From: Lineus longissimus
Lineage: Eukaryota; Nemertea; Pilidiophora; Heteronemertea; Lineidae
Length of the DNA stretch: 64,000 bases
Direction: 5' to 3'
Assembly: GCF_910592395.1 (NCBI RefSeq)
Contig: NC_088315.1
Location: 9,550,501 to 9,614,500 of the forward strand
The notes under the pieces were generated by a model, which made no database searches, was not told the origin of the DNA, and was given only the letters and a program-made list of their open reading frames with translations. A program made the position numbers and the translations under genes. Of the stretch, positions 12,401-22,900 are shown piece after piece. Numbering within the stretch: position 1 is the stretch's first letter; each line of letters starts with the position of its first letter.

Positions 12401-15400
12401 AGCGTCGAGCCAAGCTGAGAAATAAGCCTTGAAATGACACTGTCCAGTTACCTGGTAAAAAAATAGAGTAGCCAATAATGATGGACGCACTCGCCAACAT
12501 CAGTGATACAACTGTCCATGTATTTTTTGTGACCAGCCAAATTTGTGCGTATCAAAACGTGAACAAGCTGGTGACCATGAGTTTGACAATCCAGGCTTGC
12601 TTCTTAATAAACCTAACAAAACTGCCGTCTATAAAAGTGATTTTGTTGCGAGATTATTTCGACACTTGCCACCATTTCTGTTAACAGTTTTAACCAAGTA
12701 GCTCCAATGCCTTATTCTAACACAATTTTGAGCCTCCTGCCTAAATCTGTAACATCGCTACACTACCTCGAGTATCCACTATGCTTTTCCAATTTTGTTA
12801 CCAGATCAGTAATACGCTTTTTCACGAGAAATCAACCATTTTACATTGTATCGTGTTCATATTTAGATTTATTCTGATCTAAGAATGTATATATGACATG
12901 ATGGTCTTCCCTGAGGCTCGGTTCAGTTACTGTACACCTTTATCCTTAGATAAATACCAGAAGTGTTCAATCAATAACGGATGTTGATTTAGCACCCCAC
13001 AAACAGGCGCCTTATATCGCTGCAAGCTGTCAAAAGTATCACTGCACTGAACAATAAAAAATCTCTCCTCTGCCGGTAAAACTGGTAAACGCCGCATTTG
13101 ATGTTGATCGAAGTGGTTGTAGCGATTACCTGTGATGACCATCGCAAACAAAAGATTTTTGTCGCATGTGATAACGATCGTCAGTCACAGCCAAAAAATC
13201 GTTGGTTTGTGTTAAATGGTGAAATCAAAAAAGTGCTATCACCTCTTTTAAAAAAAATTCTTTTGAAACACCTTGCAAATATTAACTGTTTTTCTCAAAC
13301 CCTGGTGTTGGTCCTCTCACAATTTGGCTCGTTTCATCTCCTGATACTCGTCTCCACGATGATTGTTGGGTGTTCTGAGAGGCTTCTTGCCTGTTACTTC
13401 ATCGACAGTGTGGATGGGGTTGGTAAACCTTCGTAGACCAAAACTTTCATTTGGAAAACGCCTTGTCATTTTGTCTTACCCTACCTGAAAACATCAAAGG
13501 TTTGGACAGGTTGGCAATGGCACACAGGTCAAAAAAGGGAATGAAGATGGGCGTTATGAACTTTTGTTATGCAAGGCAGGGAGAGAGTACAGTCCAAATC
13601 ACAATTGACATCCCTAAATTCGCGTCAGTGACACGTCATTGATGCAAAACTCTGTGCGCAACTCGTGCATATGATGCGTGTCACTGACGCGAAGCAGGAT
13701 GGATGTCATTTGTGATTTGGACTGTATAAAGGAAATGAAAACAACTGAATTGTGAAACTCACGCATGCAGGACGAAGCTGATCATTTTCACTTGTGTGAT
13801 ATTTCGTTCCTTGGTGATGGCATAGTTGACATAGAAATGTCAGTTGTAAGATTGAGTGAATGAGTGAGTGAGAATATTATTGCCTGTTGCAAACTATCCA
13901 GTTCTTGTAATCAAATTTTAGTGTTGCCACTATATGTCTTTGTCCTTAACCTTTAAATCCTAATAAAAATCCTTTTTACTTCAGTTGCAATTATTTCAAA
14001 CCTAATAATTTCATCCATTTCTTTGCCGAGTAGTTGATAATTTTTATGTAAGCGTTAAGTAAACATTTGCCTAAGGACACAATTGCATGACAACACTTAT
14101 ATTTTATTGAATTGGTGAAAAAAAGGGTTGGCAATACAGTGGAACCTCCCTTGGCAGACACCTCTCTATTAAGGACACAACATTGTCCCAAATTGGTTGT
14201 TTCCATTCAATTTGACCTCTCTAATCAGGACACCTCTATTAAGGACAGCACTTGTCAGTCCTGAGGGCGTCCTTAATAGAGAGGTTTTACTGTAGCTGAA
14301 ATATTTACACCTTCAGACCTTGATGGCATTTTAACGGTACTATCAACTTGGTCTAGTTGAATTCTACTAAAAGAACACTCTTTGAAAAAAGGGTTTATAG
14401 GGCTTTTTAAAAACTTTTTGGGGTTTTCCAACCAACACAATAATTGCCCCTCAAGGTTTTTCAGTGAAATGAAATGCCTGAAAAGGTTTTCGAGGATGTG
14501 AAATACCTCAAATGACTTATCATATCCCTGAAAATCCTTTACAGGGTGCGTATTTGTGTTGTGTAAAAAACCCTAAAACTTTTTTGAAAAGCTGAAAAAC
14601 CAAAAAATGCTTTCCAGTGGCTCAAAAATCTTTATCTTTAAGTGTGTGATAAGCTTACTCTTCATAAACACAGGCAAGTAAGCAATGTCATTCCATTTAT
14701 TGACTAATATCATGGTGTACGTACACCAGCTGTTTCGACTGGAGATTCCCATACACGACCGAGCAGACAGCGATGACAGAGCAATGACGATGCTTTGCCA
14801 ACGTCAGTTAAGGCCACGTGTGCTTCCAACTTGTTCAACATCTGTCCCTTATGAACCTGTGTTAGTGTACTTGTTGAAGAGGTACGCCGTTGGTAATTAC
14901 TTGTGGTCCAGTTAAATAGAAATCAACTAATACACAATGCCGTAGTGCAGTAATTACTTGTGGTCCAGTTAAATAGAAATCCACTAATACACAATGCTGT
15001 AGTGCAGTTATTGTGAATACAAATTTGTTTAAACTTGGTATTCATAGTATTTGTATATCAGTCTACACAACGGCAATGTTGAAATTTATATTTAGTGTGT
15101 ATTTTCGCAATTGGACATTTTAAAATTCAATTACAAATTCAAAATTTTTAACGAACAGCGTCGGCCTTTAACTAGGCTTTGCAATAGGCCTGTTATAAAC
15201 GACTTGCATTATGTAGGTACTGTTACTACGTTAATTGAATGACGCAAATTGCGACAGCTGTGAGCACCGATGTCATCACATCAACAATGGCATTGTGATA
15301 TGGATGGGCAGCTTTTTACCTGCATGATATGATAACCTATTTCATAATCTTCCAATGAAAAATGTTTTTATGCGTGTGTCCTTAGGCAAAATGATCTTCC

Positions 15401-16914
15401 GGAAATACTGTCGAAATCCTATATTTAGACTTTGTATTTCTCGTCACTCAGTTATAATATTAACTCTCGAATAAGTAAGTTTTGATGGAACAATTCATTG
15501 AGAAAAACGTGAAATCTCAATTTGTAATTTGTCAAGTCTTTGCACGATTTAGCTTGTGTTTAGATAATATTGATAGTTTTGTTAATGTGTTTTGACAATG
15601 AATAAATATTCTTTAAATTTAAACTTGTTGACAATATCTGAACAAAAGAAAGCTGTCATCCTAATTTTGAAAGCACTTAATATGCACGCGATTGATAAAT
15701 GATGTAAAATATCTCATCCTTCCTATCTGCCCTAACACTGTTTACCTCTCCTCTTTAGAGAAACGACATATCGCGCCACCTGGAGTTCGTCAGCCACAGC
15801 GTCCGCACAAAACTCGACGAGATCAAACGCAGAGAAATCGACAGAATCAAATCGCTGATGAAAGAACGCGTCCGTCAACAACAGGGTATGAAAACTAAAT
15901 TAAAAGATTTCCAACCGAAATTTCCAAAGAGGCGTAACCTTGGTCCTATAGGTAGGATGAGTTTTTCAAGCTGTTCGTAGGTGGCGCACTGATGTTGTAG
16001 CTGTTTTCTGTGAATCGGCCTGTCTTCGCCTGCTTGATGTTACAATGAGTTTATCTAGCTTTTAGTGTATTTACTTAGTGTTTTAGCTAGAAATCTGAAA
16101 AGGTAGGCCAGAAAAGACGACAGTCTCAAAAAGACTGGGTGCAGCACCCTGCTTTTAGTAGAAATGCATCAGCCACTTGTAAAAGTCTAAAAAGATGGCA
16201 GGGTGAAAAGAGAAATTTGAAGCCAGGATGCTGCCCACTGACAAAACTCTTCAGCTGAAACGCTATTACTGTTTTTGCACTGTCTCTCGCTGGATTCGCT
16301 CATGAAGGTGGTTGGTCATGCCTCAGAGAGGTTGCTGACTGAGTCCCAATGGGTGTTACCTTTCACTGTAAACTGTTGCCCAATGGCCAGCCACCGAGAT
16401 TGACAGAGCAATCCAGAGCTGTGTAATGTTTGATGTAGATATAGACCTTCTTTAGAGAGTGTCAACTACATTTCAACAAATCAGTCCACACTTGCCAATT
16501 TACAACATTTACCATCATTCATGCTTACTGATCATGGCACTCTGGTTCCACATCCAATTTTACGTAGCTTTGTTTCCCCGAATTCTCACTGATTAGGAGA
16601 AAGATGCTCAAAGGTGTGCTAACTTGAACAGGCTCTCTCTCTTGGGACCCTTCGTGCCCTAGGTGGCAGATGGGGCGTTCCCCAGGGTCCTCCACTCAAG
16701 TCTGTTGGCTGCTCGCTGTCTGGCTGCCTCCCACGTTAGGCCCTTCTCTTGAAGTTCCTTTGCCATGGAACACCGCCAGGTCTCTCTTGGTCTGCCTCTA
16801 TTCCGTACTTGAACAGGCTAGTTACCAGTATATTCGTTCGAGTGCTTTTTGGCTCACCGTAGGGGAGTCTATACAATACCGCAGTGTCCGTCGTCCGTCG
16901 TCGTCCGTCGTCGT

Positions 16915-16946
<32 letters not shown>

Positions 16947-19900
16947 CGTCGTATCCTAGTTCAAAAACAGTGGCACGTTTCTTAACCGCTAGGCCTATGA
17001 ACTTAAAACTTTGTACACATGACCCCCTAGGTCAGATGACCCGTGACACTAAATTTCTGTCCGATCTGATTCTCTACTTGGCCACCAGGGGGCCAAATGT
17101 GGATATCTAAAAACTGTGATATCTCGCTTATTAGTGACTTGTTTTCGATGAAACTTTTGTTGTAGGTACTCATAGTAAATATACATCTTATATCATACGG
17201 GTTTTTAATTTGACCTACTTTTCAAGGTCACAGAGGTCATATGGCGTAAATTGGCCGTTAGAGTGTAAACTATGGCACGTTTCTTAACCACTAAAGCTAT
17301 GAACTTGAAACTTGGTACATATAACCCCCTATATCACATAGCCTCTGGTGCTGAATTTCAGTTTGATCTGATTCTCAACTTTGCCACCAGGGGGCCAAAA
17401 GTGGAAATCTAAAAAGTGTGATATCTCGCTTATAAGTGACTTGTTTTCGATAAAATTTTTATGGTAGGTACCCTTAGGAAGAATACATCACATATCTTAC
17501 GGGTTTTCAATTTGACCTACTTTTCAAGGTCACAGAGGTCATATGGCGTAAATTGGCCGTTAGAGTGTAAACTATGGCACGTTTCTTAACCACTAAAGCT
17601 ATGAACTTGAAACTTGGTACATATAACCCCCTATATCACATAGCCTCTGGTGCTGAATTTCAGTTTGATCTGATTCTCAACTTTGCCACCAGGGGGCCAA
17701 AAGTGGAAATCTAAAAAGTGTGATATCTCGCTTATAAGTGACTTGTTTTCGATTAAATTTTTATGGTAGGTACCCTTAGGAAGAATACATCACATATCTT
17801 ACGGGTTTTCAATTTGACCTACTTTTCAAGGTCACAGAGGTCATATGGCGTAAATTGGCCGTTAGAGTGTAAACTATGGCACGTTTCTTAACCAGTAAAG
17901 CTATGAACTTGAAACTTGGTGCATATAACCCCCTACATCAGATAACCTCTGATGCCAAATTTTGGCTCGATCTGATTCTTTAATATGGCCGTTTCATTTT
18001 TTAAAACTTTTATTTTTAATTACTAGCACATTCTGTCTCTCTGTTTTAAAGCTTGTGTTGTGTCGTATACTTGTAAGTCAGTAGGACAAGCTTTGCTTAT
18101 TAGGAGTCAAACAACTGCTGTGTTCAGTTTTGTAACGCGCCGTATCACAATTCGCTTGAAGTCTCCCCCAGATCTTCGAAGCATTTCAAAAATCCTTTCG
18201 GAGAGATTGCCTTTAGAAACCATCTTGGTCGGTAGTCTCCTGCCTTTAGTGCGATGTAGGCCGAATTTGGCAAGAGTATCAGGTGTTAAAAGTGATTTCC
18301 TCAGTGTGCCTCGGCCAATTTTACTAAATGATCAGTGCCAGACTCCTGATTGAGGCACGTTTGTACACATAGGTCTATCACACGCAAGGCCGTTTGTAAG
18401 GGTGGCCCTCATCGGCTCAATAGCATCGACAGAGTATATTCTTTGACAGTGCTTGGTCCATCAACCCAAATCTCACAATAGGGGAACTCGGTGTTTTAGA
18501 GTGACTTGCAAGAGAGTGAATTCCCCTTGTATTTTTGGAAAAATGACTGTGTCTTTGTTATTCCTGGGGATGCCTGTGCTATGACTCATAAAATAATGTT
18601 TTCACACATTGAATACTTTGAAAAATCATTTTGAAGATCTCTCTGTGTTTGCAGGTAAAGATGTGGACTGGAAAAGTATCATGCCAGGAATGGATCATTT
18701 GGATATCAAGAATCCCGAAGCATTTGACGTGACAGATCTTGACAAACTTATCCATCAGGTTAGTGCCAGTGATCCACCCTGTACTGAAAAAGTGGAAACT
18801 TTGAAATCAGTGTTGCACTCTGATCAAAGGAATATATTTCTTTCTCAGATTTACAGTCCTAGTCACAAATGACATCCATCCTGCTTCGCGTCATTGACGC
18901 GCAACGTGTGCACAAGTTGCACACCGATGCGCTTATCTCTATGTTTTGCGTATATTACGCGCGACCTACGGTCAAGTTACGCGTGACCTACGCTCAGGGT
19001 AGTGTGCCAATAATGCAAATTTAGGGATGACAATTGTGATTTGGACAGCAGTTCCAAACTTTGGTCGATTTGAACCTTTGTGAAGTACTGCTAGCAAGAA
19101 TTGATACAGTCTTTCTGAATACTTGCTGCTATTAATAGCCTAATGTTTATTTTGGGAAATGAAAGTGCTAAAGGGCATGATCACATTATTTCCACATCCA
19201 AATGCCTCCGAAGGGATTGATTTTTGGCACATTGCCCTCGCATAGTCTGTCCACCATCTTGTATTATACTGGTACCATATCTGGTATGGAGAAAATGTCA
19301 GCTGAGCGCCAGGCCCTTTGGCCTCTTGTTAGTGTAAGCTCGCTATGGTGTGTAAATGGGTTTAGCGTGTCGGCGAGATAGGCGGGTGCCATTACTGGTC
19401 GGCGCACAAGACAAAAATTTCAATTCAAATTGTGTCATCCATTCTTCAGGCGACCAGAGATTTAGAGGACATCGACAAGAAGCGTCGCGAAGAGTTCAAG
19501 CAGTACGAACTCCAAAAAGAACATGAGCGGCGCGAAAAGTTAAGTAAAATGGACGCCGAACATAAGAAAAAAGCCGAGGAAGAATACGTCGATCAGAAGA
19601 AGAAGCACAAAGAACATCCTAAACTACACGAACCTGTAAGTCAAGCGAGAATTTTTGTATTTTTTTCTCTTTGGGGGATTGAATGCTGAAATCCTCTAAA
19701 ATTATCCCTTTGTAACTCGCTGCATCATTTATTTGAACCGCCATTTTCCTTTCTAGTACGCACATCAAGAGCCTCCTATCGGCCGGGATTACACACTATA
19801 TTTCTAGGAAGCCACGCCCCCGTCAAACCTCAGCCAATAGAATTGCATGTAAATAACAACAAATCCGAACACGTTATGAGGTCGCGGTTGGCTTTTGTTA

Positions 19901-22900
19901 GGACGTAGCGTTAACTACAATCTCTGTTCGCAGCAATATATAACCAGGTTGATCAATTTATTATGTCACTCATTGAAAAAGTGCCAAGATCACGAAACGT
20001 CTGAGAAAAAAGATCGTTTCAATTGTTTTATTTTCACATACACTGAAATCCTCTTGAGGCACCTTGCGGGGTGATTTCAAGATTCCAAGTGACTGTTTTA
20101 AAAAACTTTCACCATAGAGCAGGGGGACTTGGACTGCAAACACCCCTGCAACCCTGCAAACACCCCTTCCAAGCCACTGCAAATACCCCTGCTCTCCTAC
20201 CCTGCATTAAAAGTGAATGAAACCTTGAGTATCCATCGGAGGAGGACAGCAGATATGTGTCACTTTTGGATGGAAGCCAATGCATAATAAACCCAAGTTG
20301 ATTGCATTTTAAAATATCATTAAAATATCACGGTCCCCATTCTAACATATTTGTTTACACGCTTGTCGCATTCGCAGTTAATGAGGTAACTGGAAGGGAT
20401 GACGGATGATTACGTAACAAGCTGTCAACCCAGCTGTTTCACTGAACAGCTGCAAAAGAAGTCAACTGCATAGTTATGCATGAGTGAATATCTCAATTAT
20501 TATCAAATATTGTTTGGAGTGGCTATCAGCAGTTTTTCATCTGAACTCTTGGTGTTTTATTTCATTTGCAGGGTAGTAAAGCTCAGCTGGAGGAGGTATG
20601 GGAGAAGGAAGATCATCTAGATAAAGGCGACTTCAACCCCAGGTCGTTCTTTGCCCTCCACGATACTAACAACGATGGCTTCCTCACAGCTGATGAGGTG
20701 GAAGCACTCTTTAACGTTGAGGTGAGTCTTTGTGATATCAAAATCAACAGTCTACACAATGATTTCCTGTACGAATATGTTTATTTTGCGCATGAAGTGT
20801 GCTTCGACTGAAGTAAACAAGTAATTGACATGAACAAGATTTCATATGTGCAGCAATAGCACTGAGATAATGGGTGATATGAATAAAGACTAGCAGATGC
20901 TTTTATCTAAATCTTCATGTACATTTACACTAGGCCTTTCTGTACAAAACCGGAGTAAAAGCATTTGCTAGTCTTTATTCATATCACCCATAGACATAAA
21001 ATAGTAGAGTTGTTGTGATTGACGTGTTGTGTTGCCATCCATATTACACTGGCACACTTCATAAGAAAGTTAAAGGGATGAGAGGCTCTTATGCCGATAC
21101 CTAAGCATTTCTGACTGGTGCGTTTATTCACCTGAGTAGGATGAGGCAGGTTGGACTGAGGGATCGAGCCAGGGACCTCTTGACAGCCTAGAGTCAGTGC
21201 CACTAGACCCCAGCAGCTCCTTCAGGGTTGACCATAGGTTAAATGTACCGTCATTTTGGCCAGAACTTGAAATCCTAAAGCTATTGGAACTCTTCGAAAC
21301 GAAGTGAATGCCAATTTCAAGGGTGGGAGTCTGCTCTTTGTCTTTCAAAGCACAGCCTCCCAGATTTTAAATCGGCACTCACTTCATTTTTGAGAAGTTC
21401 TAATTGCTATAGGATTTCAAGTTCTAGCCAAAATGGTGGTACCTATCTCTTATCAGTCACTGATGACATATTCTGCAGACGATCTTTAGATCTGTAATGG
21501 CTTCTCTTTGCAGCTCCAAAAACTTTACGAAGAAGGTCACCCCGAGGATGACATGGTTGAGAAGTTCGAGGAGATGAACCGAATGCGAGAGAAGGTGTAC
21601 AAGGAGATTGATGCCAACCAAGACGGTGCTATATCACTCGAGGAATTCATGAACAGTACGAAAAAGAAAGATTTTGATCATGATGATGGATGGAAGGTAT
21701 GCTCATTTATGGAAGAAAAAACTGGGGAACTTTGCTTCACTAAGACGTTAGACCTTTTCACTTTAGTTATTTCTGTGTATGGGTCGATTTGTTTTTATTT
21801 GGATGAGGAGTGTCCAAATTGCTTTGGTAGAAAATCTTACATTCATAACGAATACCAGTTAATTGTATTGTAGTGATGTACCACAAATCTTTTTGAACCT
21901 TGTCGTTGTCTGTCGTAACGATGTAACAATGTCTTCAACCGCAGAAATTGAAATATCGTTACCCAGTAGACACATAGCCTAAATTAACATGCAGCGATCT
22001 GGAAGACTGATAAGCTTACCAATTGTACAGATACAGATAACCCGCGAGCATGCATGCATGTAGGATTCATCGTGGCTGACTACTGTTGTCGCCTAGCATC
22101 AAAAATAGGAACTAGATATAATTGAACCAACAGTAAATACATGTGAACGAACGACATACCCCTTTAAAGTAGGAATAAAAATGTTGATGTTTATTTCCAG
22201 CCATTGGATGAGCAGGAACCTTTCAGTGAAGATGAATTGAAACAATATGAGACGCATTTGAAGGATGAGGGAGAAGGAGAAGTCACTGAACAAGAACAGG
22301 TACGCAGTCTATAGTCGTACTTCCGCCTATCAAATCCCCGTGTCTTTTGCGCTTACACCTATAAATTGCCGTGTCTAAATAGACCCGTGTGTCAAATCCC
22401 CGTGTCTATTAGCCCCATCGAGCTCGATGGGGCTAATCGGGGGCTAATTTAGACCCGTGTTCAACACGGGTTTTTTGATAGGTGGAATCTGAATAGACAC
22501 GGCAATTGAAAGTTCTAAGATCCGGCAACAGATGGCGCGGTGTAGTTGCCTCGGTATTGCGCTTGCGAAATTCCCCTCCAACGGGAAAGAAACACAGGAG
22601 AGCTCCCTACCTACAGCGCACCTGTCGCCGGGGCTATTAACCATTATCTAACACCACTGATAGGTGTAAGTGCGCCCCAGGTTTTTTGACACACGGCGAA
22701 GACACGGGTCTTGAAAAAACACGGGGTTTTATGATAGGTGGAACTACGACTTTTCTATAGACAAGCCCATCCCTCTACGACAGAGATGGGCATTGGTGGC
22801 GTTTCAATCCGTTAACCAGGATGTCAAATTTCCAATTTGTGGCACATTTTAGACTATTTCCTCTCACTTAATGCTACATTTGATAGATGATATGGGAAGA

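Noticed and set aside
18060-18353. 97-codon plus-strand frame in a nucleobindin intron
   Set aside because: No flanking splice signals, no recognisable domain on either strand, and it does not fit the gene's phase.
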